Source: Planctomycetota bacterium (GTDB lineage Bacteria; Planctomycetota; Planctomycetia; Planctomycetales; Planctomycetaceae). From it: a stretch of 64,000 nucleotides of DNA. The notes beneath the pieces are model-generated. The model saw nothing but the letters and a program-made list of their open reading frames with translations, was not told the origin of the DNA and searched no databases. Numbering within the stretch: position 1 is the first letter of the stretch; every line of letters begins with the position of its first letter. The translations under genes and the position numbers were made by a program. Of the stretch, positions 18,057 through 27,043 are shown piece by piece. The stretch covers positions 1 to 64,000 of the forward strand of contig QQVO01000021.1 of assembly GCA_003388505.1 (NCBI GenBank), read 5' to 3'.

Positions 18057-18608
18057 CTTGAGTAGATGTCCTATCTGGTTCGCACTGGCAGAGCCAGTGG
18101 CGCCAGTCAACTCCGCCTGCATGAGCCACGACCGCGCTGCGCCGCGCGATCCCTCATCCCCCAACGTCTCTCCATGTCTCTCCGCCTCCGCGAGAGACCC
18201 CCTCACAACCAACAGCCTTCCTTCCCTTCGTTCCCTTCTGTGTCCCCCCAACCCGACAAGCCGCGCCCCGAAAACTCGATCCGCCATCCCCACACTCCGT
18301 GCCCCCTCTGTGTATCCTCAGTGACTCTGTGTTGAATTGCCGAAACTGCCGTCCTGCGCACCGCTCACCGTCAGGTGGACAACCAAACGCAAGCCATCAA
18401 CGCCACGCCGGCTGCCATGCTCCTCAAACACCCGGTGAAGCAATTCCTTGACACACTTTTCCCTAAAGACTTAAAGACTTGCCCCGAACCCCCGCAAAAA
18501 CGAGAGGCAACTCTACGGACCAGGTTCCAAACCTCAAACAACCAGACGACCGCCCACCACCCGCGGCGCTTGACGTGGTGCCAACAGGAACGCCGCCGCA
18601 CTGCACGC

Positions 18609-19517
18609 TTATTCGGTCGACTCCACCTCGACCGGCGTTGCGCGGGCTTGCAGGTCGGCCAGCCGGGCGTTCGTTTCCGCGAGTTCCGCGCGAAGAAGCT
18701 TCAACTCCGTCCGCAGCAACTCCATTTCGGCTTCGTGCCGTTCCAGTTGCATTTCGTACTCGCGTTCCAGCAGCGCATAGTCGGCCCCGTAATCGAAGTC
18801 GTAACAACCGCGGCGGGCGGTCCGCCGCTCGCGCCAGCCTTCCAGAAACTCCGGTTCCTCGTCGAACGCCAGCGTCCATCGCTCCGGTTCCACGATCACT
18901 TCCTGCTGCACGTCTCCGCGGCGAAGCATGATCTCGACCGGTTCCCCCGCCTGATGCGCGGCGATCGCCGCCACAAAGGCGTCGGTGCCCCGCAGGTCGA
19001 CGTTGTTGACGGCCAGCAGTCGGTCCCCGGGCAGAATTCCCGCGCGGTCGGCCGGACTCCCGTCCCACACGGCCAGCACGAGCACTTCGTCGTTCCCCTT
19101 GATCTTCACGCCGATTCCGGCCGGCTGCCCGTACTTGGGAATCGGCACCTGGAACGTATCGACATCGGCCACCTCGTTGACATAGATCACGGCCCGTTCG
19201 CGCCCGTCGCGGAGGACAATCACCGTCGCCGGCTTTCCCTGCAGCGTCGCCAGCCGCGTTTCCACCTCCTCCGCCGAGGCGAACGTCTCGTCGTCGATGC
19301 TGACGATCGTGTCCCCTGGTTGAATTCGCGCTCGCGCGGCCGGGGAACCGGGCACCACCTCCCGGATCAGGAGAGCGTCTGGATTGTCCGAATCGAAGTG
19401 AATGCCCGACGCCGGGTCAATCACGAGTTCCTCCTCGGGCTCCACCACAGGTTCTTCAGCGGGGACGGCAGTCAGGCCGCACATCAGAACGCCGGTCAGC
19501 AAGAGGGTTGGTCGCAT
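18609..19517 (-). CDS. Secreted double-PDZ protein with C-terminal coiled coil
   Basis: A 302-residue protein with signal peptide MRPTLLLTGVLMCGLTAVPA. PDZ 1 covers about residues 38-115 (GSPAARARIQPGDTIVSIDD) and PDZ 2 about 125-205 (GSPADRAGILPGDRLLAVNN). A C-terminal coiled coil covers about 240-290 (EREYEMQLERHEAEMELLRT). No protease domain is present. The ATG at 19517 is preceded by GGAG at 7 bases, which decides it over the frame open to 19730. The coiled coil suggests oligomerisation; a scaffold role outside the cytoplasm is inference. Third PDZ adaptor in the window. Confidence 0.85.
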   Translation of the reverse strand: MRPTLLLTGVLMCGLTAVPAEEPVVEPEEELVIDPASGIHFDSDNPDALLIREVVPGSPAARARIQPGDTIVSIDDETFASAEEVETRLATLQGKPATVIVLRDGRERAVIYVNEVADVDTFQVPIPKYGQPAGIGVKIKGNDEVLVLAVWDGSPADRAGILPGDRLLAVNNVDLRGTDAFVAAIAAHQAGEPVEIMLRRGDVQQEVIVEPERWTLAFDEEPEFLEGWRERRTARRGCYDFDYGADYALLEREYEMQLERHEAEMELLRTELKLLRAELAETNARLADLQARATPVEVESTE

Positions 19518-19766
19518 TGTCGATCTCCAGTGTGTGTGAATCCCGACGACGCCGGGCTGAGAATTGGAACCTTGCTGAACCAAGCGTCGCAAATCCGCTT
19601 CCGAAGGGCCTCCGACGGAACCCGCATGGTAAGATAGGGGATTTCCCGTAGGCTCGGCAGTCGGAGAGAACCGCACAACGACAGCGCGCTCGCGGGAATA
19701 CGGAGTTTGAGCCAGGAAGCCGCCAGGCACGAATGCCGAGGGACGCCGGTGAATCAGTGTGAGGCT

Positions 19767-19961
19767 TCAATCGCCGGTTTCGTCGACGACGGCGTCTTCC
19801 GAAAAGCGGGTTCGTTTCATCCGCATGACGATGTAGTGGGCCACAACGTTGTCCAGAAACTCGGGATCGCGAGACCACTTCTCCGCCAGCTTGCGGACAT
19901 CGCTGGGAGACGATTTCGGATTCGATTCAAACAGGTTGTGCGCCACTTGCACAGGGGTCAT
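19767..19961 (-). CDS. Small hypothetical protein
   Basis: A possible 64-residue protein (MTPVQVAHNLFESNPKSSPS...), mostly alpha-helical and charged, with no recognised domain. GGGGAAG lies 9 bases before the ATG at 19961. An alternative start at 20015 gives 82 residues. Amino-acid usage (KLAEKWSRDPEFLDNVVAHY) looks like real protein rather than an antisense shadow. It follows another unknown gene on the same strand after a 117-base gap. Function unknown. Confidence 0.45.
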   Translation of the reverse strand: MTPVQVAHNLFESNPKSSPSDVRKLAEKWSRDPEFLDNVVAHYIVMRMKRTRFSEDAVVDETGD

Positions 19962-20078
19962 GGTTTCTGCTTCCCCGGCGGTCAGGCCGCAAAGGGTTCC
20001 AACTTCGGCGAGCACCGAAGTGTAGCGTTTCGGCAGTCCGCCAGCCTACTGACGGCCGCACGCCGAGCTTCGCCCGCT

Positions 20079-20447
20079 TCACGCGGAGACGCTGACGCGA
20101 CGCCTCATCCATTCCGCGGCCAGGAGTGCCGGGTTATCGATGTATTTTCGCGGGTTGCGGGCGATCTCTTTCAAGTCGCCTTCCGAAAATTTCCAGGCCG
20201 TTGCCCGTTCTTCCGCATCGTGCGAGACGAGGACAAACAAGCCGTTCTGCAGGCGAATTGTGAAAAAGTCGTGCGGTTCGTCGGAACCGTCAGCGTGGAT
20301 CGCGACGGCCAGTTCGCCGCCTGTGGAAGTCGACTTGCTGGCTCGGATCAATGGATTGAGCGCGGCCGAGTCGCGGTTCGCCTGAAGTGATGCGTTGATC
20401 ACATTCAACGCCTGGAGGAAATGGATGTACGTTGAGGAAACCGGCAT
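20079..20447 (-). CDS. Hypothetical protein
   Basis: A 122-residue soluble protein starting MPVSSTYIHFLQALNVINAS. It shows plausible alternating strand and helix segments (GELAVAIHADGSDEPHDFFTI, NGLFVLVSHDAEERATAW) and ends WMRRRVSVSA. No known domain is recognised. The start is uncertain: the frame is open to 20567, the upstream residues look non-natural, and no clear ribosome binding site precedes 20447. It may form a small unit with the 19767-19961 frame. No functional inference is justified. Confidence 0.55.
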   Translation of the reverse strand: MPVSSTYIHFLQALNVINASLQANRDSAALNPLIRASKSTSTGGELAVAIHADGSDEPHDFFTIRLQNGLFVLVSHDAEERATAWKFSEGDLKEIARNPRKYIDNPALLAAEWMRRRVSVSA

Positions 20448-20737
20448 TGCATGATGTCGGTGAAGATCCTGATGACGGGAGAGTGTCGCATGGCTGAATG
20501 ACGCAATGCGCATGCCGGGCCCAGAAGCCGGCATTTCCCGGTCTGGCGCCTGCCAGTTGTTCGCCACAACCTTTTGCTATGAAAGATCTTGCAACGCACT
20601 TGCGACGTCAGAGAGCATTCTGCCCCACCCGGAAAGGGGGAGCGCCCCCGATTGCTGATCGCCCAGGCCGGGTGGTGACCAACCAGCGGATCCGGCTCGG
20701 CTGGAGCTTCCCGAGGTGCTCAGTTTCCGGGGAGCCT

Positions 20738-21457
20738 TCAGTCGGCCAGATCCATTTGCTCCGCCGTGCGAAGAAGCGAGTTCAGAATACCGTCGAGGGT
20801 TTCCAGTTCACTGACGATCTCCCGCAATTCCGACTCCAGCCGGCCGTTGCGCAGCATCACCTGATCGCCCGTTTCGGAGCGGACCAGATCCAGGAACGCA
20901 GATCGTCTGCTCTCAGTCCAATAGGCGCGGACCAAAGATTCATCGGCCCCCCGGATTAGCACATCCCGATCAAACTCCGGGGCTCCCAGTTCAATGCGTT
21001 CCTGGCCGAGTGCCGCCAGATGACCGACGAAGCCGGGGATTCCCTCAGCCGTCATTTCCGGGGGCGCATCGTGCAATTCCACAGAGACGTGAACGACGGC
21101 GATTGCCGCCTCCGTGTCGGAGCCCTGTTGCGTGGCTGCCAGTTCGACGGAGCGACCGTTGATGGTTCCACTGAGGCGCGGACCCTCCGGCTGAAGGTCG
21201 TACTTCAAACGGCGGCGACGCCCCAATCTTTTCCAGATGTTCCGCCGGCGTCGCGTCAGAAGCCGCGCTGTAAAGAATGCGATTACGGAGACCGCTGCGA
21301 GGGCGAGCAACAGTCCCGGAAGGGGGTGAATCTCGGCGACAAGACACGGGACGGTCACGGTCGTTCTTCTTCTGCCCTTGTACAAGGGGCGTCCGTTGAC
21401 TGACTGGCAATCGTCGCTGCGCGGCGCACCACTTGCGACGAATCCAGGGAGGTTCAT
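20738..21457 (-). CDS. Single-pass membrane protein of unknown function, coupled to the hybrid kinase
   Basis: A 239-residue protein with one membrane segment (about residues 45-67, LPGLLLALAAVSVIAFFTAR), a very basic stop-transfer stretch (RRRRNIWKRLGRRRR) and a 160-residue cytoplasmic domain. The first part of that domain is beta-rich (LSGTINGRSVELAATQQG) and it ends in a helix (LESELREIVSELETLDGIL). The ATG at 21457 overlaps the stop of the upstream hybrid-kinase gene as ATGA, implying translational coupling and a functional link. The N-terminal 40 residues are poorly structured, so an internal start nearer the membrane segment is possible. No domain name can be given. Confidence 0.7.
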   Translation of the reverse strand: MNLPGFVASGAPRSDDCQSVNGRPLYKGRRRTTVTVPCLVAEIHPLPGLLLALAAVSVIAFFTARLLTRRRRNIWKRLGRRRRLKYDLQPEGPRLSGTINGRSVELAATQQGSDTEAAIAVVHVSVELHDAPPEMTAEGIPGFVGHLAALGQERIELGAPEFDRDVLIRGADESLVRAYWTESRRSAFLDLVRSETGDQVMLRNGRLESELREIVSELETLDGILNSLLRTAEQMDLAD

Positions 21458-24400
21458 TCGTCGGTCGGGACGTTCTCCAGCGGCAGGGAGGCTTTAAGCG
21501 CCTCGGCCACTTGTTCAATCGACTCTTGTAATGCGGAATACAGTCGGTCACGCGACGTGTGATTCGAGTCATGGCTCGCCGCTTCCATCTCGGCGGCCGC
21601 TTCGACGGCGTGTGCGGCGCTGAAGGTGGAGGCCAGGCCCTTCAGGCTATGTGCGGCCCGTTGCACGGTTTCCGAATCTTCCGCGCGCATCGCCTCCGCC
21701 AGTTCGCCGAGCAGCTTCGGGGCGTCCTCCAGAAACATGACGGCCATGTCGGCAAGGAGCGCATCATCGCCTCCCATTCTGGCCCGGGCCGCATCCATGT
21801 TGATGACGGGGGCCGCCCGGTCCGCAGACCCTCCCGGACTTTTCGGAGAATCGCTGGAGGCTGTGAAACCGTCTTCGACAGGCAGCGGCGTGCGATGAAC
21901 GGTCTCGACGAGCTTGATCAGCTCTTCCGCGTCGATTGGTTTCGAGATGTAGGCGTCCATGCCGGCGGCGATGCATTTGTCGCGGTCTTCCCGCCTGGCA
22001 TGGGCAGTCATCGCCACAATCGGGACCGACCGATCGGTCTTGGAAGTCAACTGACGGATCGCGCGCGTCGCCTGCAGACCGTCCATCGTCGGCATCTGCA
22101 CGTCCATGACGACGACGTCGTAACGGCCTCCTGCGACGGCGTCGACTCCCTCGCGGCCGTTGTTGGCCAGATGCACCTCGTGGCCGCGCTTCTCCAGAAT
22201 CGCGCGGATGACCTTCTGGTTCGCGGGCGTGTCCTCGACAACAAGCACCCGCAGCGACCGTTGAGCCGTGCGGATACGACTGTCAAACTCGCGCTCGAGC
22301 GGCGGCCCTTGCAGTGCGGTCATCACAGCGTCGAGCAGCTTGGATTGCGTGACCGGCTTCTCGAGCACCGCCGCGATGTCGAGGTCGGCGGCGCGTTCCC
22401 GCACGATCTTTCGATCGGTCGCATTCACCATCAGAATCGTCTGCGAGCCGTTCTGCTCTTGTGCCCGCTGCTGGAGGGTTTCGATCAGCGTGAATCCGTC
22501 GATGTCCGGCATGACGGCGTCGACGAGAATCAGCGGAAACTGCTGCCCTGCCGCCTCCTGTCGCCGGACACACTCCAGCGCGTCCTGCCCACAGTCGACG
22601 GCGACCGGTTTCATCGACCAGGCGGAGAGCGCTTCGCTGAGAATGCGAAGATTCGTTGGATTGTCGTCGGCCACCAGGACCGGCAGATTCGCCAGTTCGG
22701 GAACGACCTCCGACGTATCCTCGTCTTCGAGAACGTCGAACCACATTGTGCAATGGAAGGTCGATCCCCGGCCGACTTCGCTTTCGAGGCGAATCCGGCC
22801 TCCCATTTTCCGGACGAGTTCGTTGCAGATCGCCAGTCCCAGCCCGACGCCCGCTTTCTGGCGCGTCGTTGAAGAGTCCGCCTGTGTGAACGGGGCGAAG
22901 ATCCGTTCCTGATCTTCCGCGGAGATGCCGCTTCCGGTATCGCTCACCGCCAGTTGCAGTTCGACTCGATTCGCATCGAGCGCCCCCGCGCTCACTCGAA
23001 TCGCGATCTCACCTTCCTCCGTAAACTTCACCGCGTTGCCGACCAGATTGATGACAACCTGCCTGAGGCGATGGGCGTCTCCCAGCAGTTGGTTCGGGAC
23101 GTCGCGCCCGACGTGGCAGGTCAGTTCCAGTCCCTTTTCGCTGGCGTAGACCGACATCGCACGGACCGCGCCGTCCATTGTGCTGCGGAGGTCGAACGGG
23201 TCGCGATCCAACTCAAAACGCCCCGCCTCCATGCGCGAGAAATCGAGCAGGTCGTTGAGCAGATAGAGCAGCGTCTGGGCCGAATCTCGTGCGGTTTCGA
23301 GATAATCGCGGGTGTCTGTCTCCAGTTCTTCATCGAGCGCGAGATTGAGCATGCCCAAGACGGCGTTCATGGGAGTGCGCAGTTCGTGGCTGACATTCGC
23401 GAGGAATTCGTTCTTCGCCCGGTTGGCCGCTTCTGCGGCGCGTTGCGCAGTTTCCAACTCCTGCTCACGGCGCTTGCGGAGGGTGATGTTGCGTTCGATG
23501 GTGGAGGAGCCGATGACTCGCGCGCGTGAGTCCAGGATGGGAGAAACGGTCACGGCGACGTCGATCAGCGAGCCGTCTTTTCGCCGCCGAGTCGTTTCAA
23601 ATTGCGACAAGCGGCGGCCGCGGCGGATGGCGTCGGCGATCGTCGGTTCCTCCTCATTCATCCCGTCGGGAAGGATCAATGCGATACTCTGGCCGATCGC
23701 TTCTTCCTCCGAGAATCCGTAGACGACCTCTGCGCCGTTGTTCCAACTGATAATGCGGTCGTTGAGATCCTTGCCGATGATCGCATCGTAGGACGAGTCG
23801 ACGATGGCGGCGGTCCGCGCCCGTTCCTCGCTCCACAACCGACGCTCGGCGACGCGGCTTAGCTGGTCTCCCGCGCTCCCGGCCAGCAGCAGGAGCTGGG
23901 GGTCCGGCGCGGCGTCGGACGATGCAAAGAACTCGATCACGGCCAGCGGTTCGCCGTCGACGATAATCGGAAAGCCGAACGCTCCCTGGACGAGCGGAGA
24001 GTCTTCGTCCGTCTGATCGATCCGAGGATCCTCGATTTTGCTGATCCACAACGGCTCCCCCGCCGCCCAGATCCGTCCCGGGACACCTTCGCCTTTGCCG
24101 AAATGGGTCTCCATGGTCTGACGCCGGAAGCGGGTGAATTCGTCACCGTCGGGGATCGTCCAGATGTCGGAGGGAACGAGGCGTTTCGATCGTCCGTCGT
24201 AGTGATAGACATGCCCGATCGGCCACATGGTGATCTCGCAGATCACCTGCATGCAGCTTCCGAGCGCCTCATCAAACGATTCCGTGATGGCGGAGAGCGA
24301 CATCGCCTGGTGCAGCAAACGGTTTTCCTGAAGCTGCTCCGCCTGGCGGCGCTGAATCTCAATCCAGGCGCCCGCCATGAGGGCCGTGCTCCAGATGACC

Positions 24401-24786
24401 CCCAGGCTGATCAAGCGGTTGATCACCACGTACCAGATCTCGACCGCTCCGTTTGCGGCGCCGAAGCACCAGTCGGCAAGCACGAGCACGCTGCAAATCG
24501 CAGCGGTGGCGACGACGGCCCGGCGATGCGGGATCGGCACGGCCGAGAGCACGGCCGCCATATAGAGCCCCGCTGCAGTGATTCCCAGCGGCAGGATCAG
24601 ATCAAAGGTGAAAACCGCGAGGATGATCACCCCGGTGCGAACGAGCGACCGGGAGGAGGGGGCGGTGAGGAAGGCGACGATGCGTTCCGCAGTCACCTTC
24701 GTCGTGCGGGTCGTTTCCTGTAACAACTCACGCGAGGAGAGCGCCGGCCGATTGGGCGGTTCGGAACCTTCACGCTTTTCGGACAT
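21454..24786 (-). CDS. Hybrid sensor histidine kinase (MASE-like, GAF, PAS, HisKA, HATPase, two receivers, HPt)
   Basis: A 1110-residue membrane sensor. Residues 40-150 hold about four hydrophobic segments ([26 protein letters not shown]), a MASE-like input region. A GAF domain covers about 170-330, and a PAS domain about 330-445 ([20 protein letters not shown]). The HisKA domain has His467 in NVSHELRTP, followed by HATPase_c ([12 protein letters not shown]). Receiver 1 has Asp756 (LVDAVMP), receiver 2 has Asp895 (VMDVQMP) and the HPt domain has His1046 (AAHSLKG). This is a complete multistep phosphorelay in one chain, and no DNA-binding output is present. I chose ATG 24786 (GAAAGG upstream) over the GTG at 24822. 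Translationally coupled to the membrane protein gene that follows. Confidence 0.9.
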   Translation of the reverse strand: MSEKREGSEPPNRPALSSRELLQETTRTTKVTAERIVAFLTAPSSRSLVRTGVIILAVFTFDLILPLGITAAGLYMAAVLSAVPIPHRRAVVATAAICSVLVLADWCFGAANGAVEIWYVVINRLISLGVIWSTALMAGAWIEIQRRQAEQLQENRLLHQAMSLSAITESFDEALGSCMQVICEITMWPIGHVYHYDGRSKRLVPSDIWTIPDGDEFTRFRRQTMETHFGKGEGVPGRIWAAGEPLWISKIEDPRIDQTDEDSPLVQGAFGFPIIVDGEPLAVIEFFASSDAAPDPQLLLLAGSAGDQLSRVAERRLWSEERARTAAIVDSSYDAIIGKDLNDRIISWNNGAEVVYGFSEEEAIGQSIALILPDGMNEEEPTIADAIRRGRRLSQFETTRRRKDGSLIDVAVTVSPILDSRARVIGSSTIERNITLRKRREQELETAQRAAEAANRAKNEFLANVSHELRTPMNAVLGMLNLALDEELETDTRDYLETARDSAQTLLYLLNDLLDFSRMEAGRFELDRDPFDLRSTMDGAVRAMSVYASEKGLELTCHVGRDVPNQLLGDAHRLRQVVINLVGNAVKFTEEGEIAIRVSAGALDANRVELQLAVSDTGSGISAEDQERIFAPFTQADSSTTRQKAGVGLGLAICNELVRKMGGRIRLESEVGRGSTFHCTMWFDVLEDEDTSEVVPELANLPVLVADDNPTNLRILSEALSAWSMKPVAVDCGQDALECVRRQEAAGQQFPLILVDAVMPDIDGFTLIETLQQRAQEQNGSQTILMVNATDRKIVRERAADLDIAAVLEKPVTQSKLLDAVMTALQGPPLEREFDSRIRTAQRSLRVLVVEDTPANQKVIRAILEKRGHEVHLANNGREGVDAVAGGRYDVVVMDVQMPTMDGLQATRAIRQLTSKTDRSVPIVAMTAHARREDRDKCIAAGMDAYISKPIDAEELIKLVETVHRTPLPVEDGFTASSDSPKSPGGSADRAAPVINMDAARARMGGDDALLADMAVMFLEDAPKLLGELAEAMRAEDSETVQRAAHSLKGLASTFSAAHAVEAAAEMEAASHDSNHTSRDRLYSALQESIEQVAEALKASLPLENVPTDE

Positions 24787-24928
24787 TCCCAAGCCTTTCG
24801 GCGAATCGGCCGACGACTTCACAGCGTCTCATCGACCGTCCTGCCGTGGACGACAAACAGGCTCTCTGTGCTGCCCACGGTGCGAATCTTCGCGTCACGC
24901 GCAGATTGCATGTCCAGCAGACTCCATG

Positions 24929-24995
24929 TCGTGGACATCCGACTCGGCGGAGCGAGTCGGCTACATTGGTTGCGGCCGTCGGCCGCGCTGGGCAG
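24929..24995 (+). repeat. Dispersed palindromic repeat family R3, copy 2
   Basis: Contains the near-palindrome CCGACTCGGCGGAGCGAGTC (24939-24960) and the hairpin GCGGCC-GTC-GGCCGC, with the same order and linker as 12190-12252 in the opposite orientation. It lies in the gene-free interval 24787-25208, upstream of the hybrid kinase gene. Confidence 0.75.
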
Positions 24996-25087
24996 GTTCG
25001 CAGAATCATACGCGGTTTCTCGTCTGTAGAGAAACGGCCGGCGAGAGATTGCACACGGGTTCCAGCGGGCTTCGCCAACCTGAGTGA

Positions 25088-25190
25088 TGCCCCGGTCGTC
25101 TGAAGTGTTCTTCCGCAGTCTCACGTCTTCGGTTACACGACCGGGGCTTCCTTCGCCTCGCTCAGTCCAGCCCCGGTCACCCGGTCGCTA
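25088..25190 (-). repeat. Inverted repeat plus R5 copy 2
   Basis: GCCCCGGTCGT (25088-25098) pairs perfectly with ACGACCGGGGC (25137-25147). The segment 25138-25190 is the reverse-orientation copy of the repeat at 197-246. It ends just before the stop of the frameshifted cytochrome gene and could act as its terminator. Confidence 0.55.
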
Positions 25191-25208
25191 CACTTCAACA
25201 ACAAGGGT

Positions 25209-26664
25209 CTAAAGCGTCTTCAAGTACTCCAGTACGGCGCGGCGATCCTCTTCACTGAGGGTGTTGGGGAACAGGTGCCCGGCGGCGCTCTTGCCGGTGA
25301 GTCGCGTGTCGAAGTAACGGCGGCGGTCGCGTGGGGCCTGGACAGATCGGGGAACTTCGTCGAACTCGGTCACTTCCAGGCCGATCCGTTCGCGATCGTA
25401 TCCCTCCGTTCTACGTCGCCAGACGACCGGCCTTTCATCGGGATGCAGGACGTGCCACAACGTGGGCACCGACCCGTTGTGAAAGTAAGGAGCGCTGGCC
25501 CAGATGCCGTCGAGCGGGGGGGCGACGTATCCGCCGGGATCAAGCCGCACTTCGTCTTTGCCGAAGCGGCTCATCCAGCCGGTCTTCATCCACTCGCGAT
25601 GGGCGGGCGTCAGGGCTTCCAGGCGGACGGGATCGGTGCCGATGACGCTGATCGGGACGGTGACTTCGGGATAGGATTCGTCGCCGCCGTATGTGCCGTG
25701 GCATTCCGCACAGTTGGCGGCGAAAATCGTTTCGCCCTGGCGAGCGAGTTCGTGGTTGATTTCCCAAGGGTAATCGGGCGGTTCGACCGACTCGATCCAG
25801 GCGAGCACGTCCTCGTAGTCCTGTTCCCAGCTCAGAATCGTCTCGCGGTCATTCGGGGGAATGAGCATGAACTGCAGGAGCGGCCGTGCGGTTTTGGGGG
25901 CAAAGCCGTCGATGTAGAGCCGCGACTTTTTTTTTCACGTTCCAGAACGGGGGCGGGTCCATGTCGTGATGGACCAGTTCGGGAATGGGGCGGTTTGTAT
26001 CGACCGACATGTCGGGGTTGCGGAGCGCGCCGAGGATGATTCCAAAGACGACGGAGTTTGTGGTTCCGTCGGTGGTGGACAGCGGTATGCCGGTCGCGGC
26101 TTTGTCGAGGTGGGCGAGCGGCTTGAGTTGGAGCAGTTTGAGTGTGGTGACGTCCTCGATGAGGGTCTGCATCGCGAAGTGGGAGTTGGGCGAACCGGGG
26201 TAGCTCTGTCCGGCAGTTTCTCCGCCGTGACAGGCGAGGCAGTTCATCACCCAGCCATCGGCTCCATCCGAAAGATATCCCAAAGCCGGATCATCGCCCT
26301 GCGACTCGGGACGTTCGATGAGGCCGTACCGGGCGTATGTGAGACGTCGTCTTTCGGCCGGGCCGGCTTGAGCGGCGGCTTTACGCTCTTCGGCCGGCCA
26401 GACCTGCCAGAGGTTGTCGAACGTGGCCTGGTCAAAATCGGGAGGCAGGTAGGGTTTGTTGGTCAGCAGCCAGTAGCCCCGCTCGGCGGCGGAGAGGCCC
26501 TCGGGAGGCGTCGGTTGGTTCGTCTCGACGCGGTCTCCGGCGAACGCGGCGGCCGTGACTCCACCGAGCAGAACTGCAAGGAGGGAGAGCGAACTCCTGT
26601 TTCTCCGCGCTAATCCTCGGCGGATGCAGTTGGTGCGTGTCGTCAGTGGGTCGTTTCCCGTCAT
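25209..26664 (-). pseudogene. c-type cytochrome gene with a frameshift at an A9 run
   Basis: Two frames together make one secreted cytochrome. The 5' part (26664 to about 25926) encodes a signal peptide (SLSLLAVLLGGVTAAAFAG) and the heme motif CLACH, reading to FWNVKKK. After the run of nine A (coding strand, 25927-25935) this frame becomes nonsense and stops at 25849. The 3' part, in another frame, encodes a second heme motif (CAECH) and a peroxidase-like C-terminus (APYFHNGSVPTLWHVL), ending at 25209. With eight A the reading would continue KKKSRLYIDGFAPKTARPLL into MLIPPNDRETIL without a gap. So this is a sequencing or assembly error, a recent mutation, or transcriptional slippage. Start ATG 26664 has GGTGA upstream; the frame is open to 26802. 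Confidence 0.8.
25927..25935 (-). other. A9 homopolymer, frameshift site
   Basis: Nine T on the plus strand (nine A in the mRNA) mark the exact point where the two cytochrome frames must join. A one-base shorter run restores a single open frame. Confidence 0.85.
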
Positions 26665-26929
26665 GGCGTTCACCGTTTGACTGCGAAGACTTCGCGATGC
26701 GCCGCTTTGCCGTGCGCCAGAGAGGGGATTGTAGCAGTCTTCGGGCGGGAGGCATTGTTTGAATGGGAAGTCAACCGGAGGCAGGCGCTGTGTTGAAGAC
26801 ACGAGGTGAAAGAACTACACACGAGAGCCGTATTCGCAGCCGCGGCGGAAGAACCGGCCCGGCGACTTCAGGGTGCGTGTGGTGAGCGAGATTCCGCGAG
26901 ACGGAACATTAACACCGACAGGCAACGCA

Positions 26930-27040
26930 CCCTGGAGCGCCCTGTCAGGGCGCTCCAGGGGGGTTGGCCGGAGCGCAGATTCGTGCTCCCGTGAGAACGC
27001 CTCAACCTGAAGAATTTGATGGACCGACCACTAGCGAGCA
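26930..27040 (+). repeat. Dispersed repeat family R1, copy A (partial)
   Basis: It starts with a perfect 15-bp hairpin (CCCTGGAGCGCCCTG, one-base loop, 26930-26960) and continues GATTCGTGCTCCCGTGAGAA and CTCAACCTGAA, then GGACCGACCACTAGCGAGCA. The last part ends three bases before the P-type ATPase start codon. Compared with copies at 29798, 34281 and 55396 it lacks the left arm of the central hairpin. Upstream, the rest of 26665-27043 shows no gene. Confidence 0.75.
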
Positions 27041-27043
27041 GAA

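Noticed and set aside
12100-18064. Composite transposon carrying the giant sensor
   Set aside because: Only non-coding, unequal inverted copies flank it; no transposase, no outer target duplication.
25920-25940. Programmed -1 ribosomal frameshift at the A9 run
   Set aside because: Slippage is possible, but I see no supporting downstream stem-loop or pseudoknot that is convincing, and an indel or read error is simpler.
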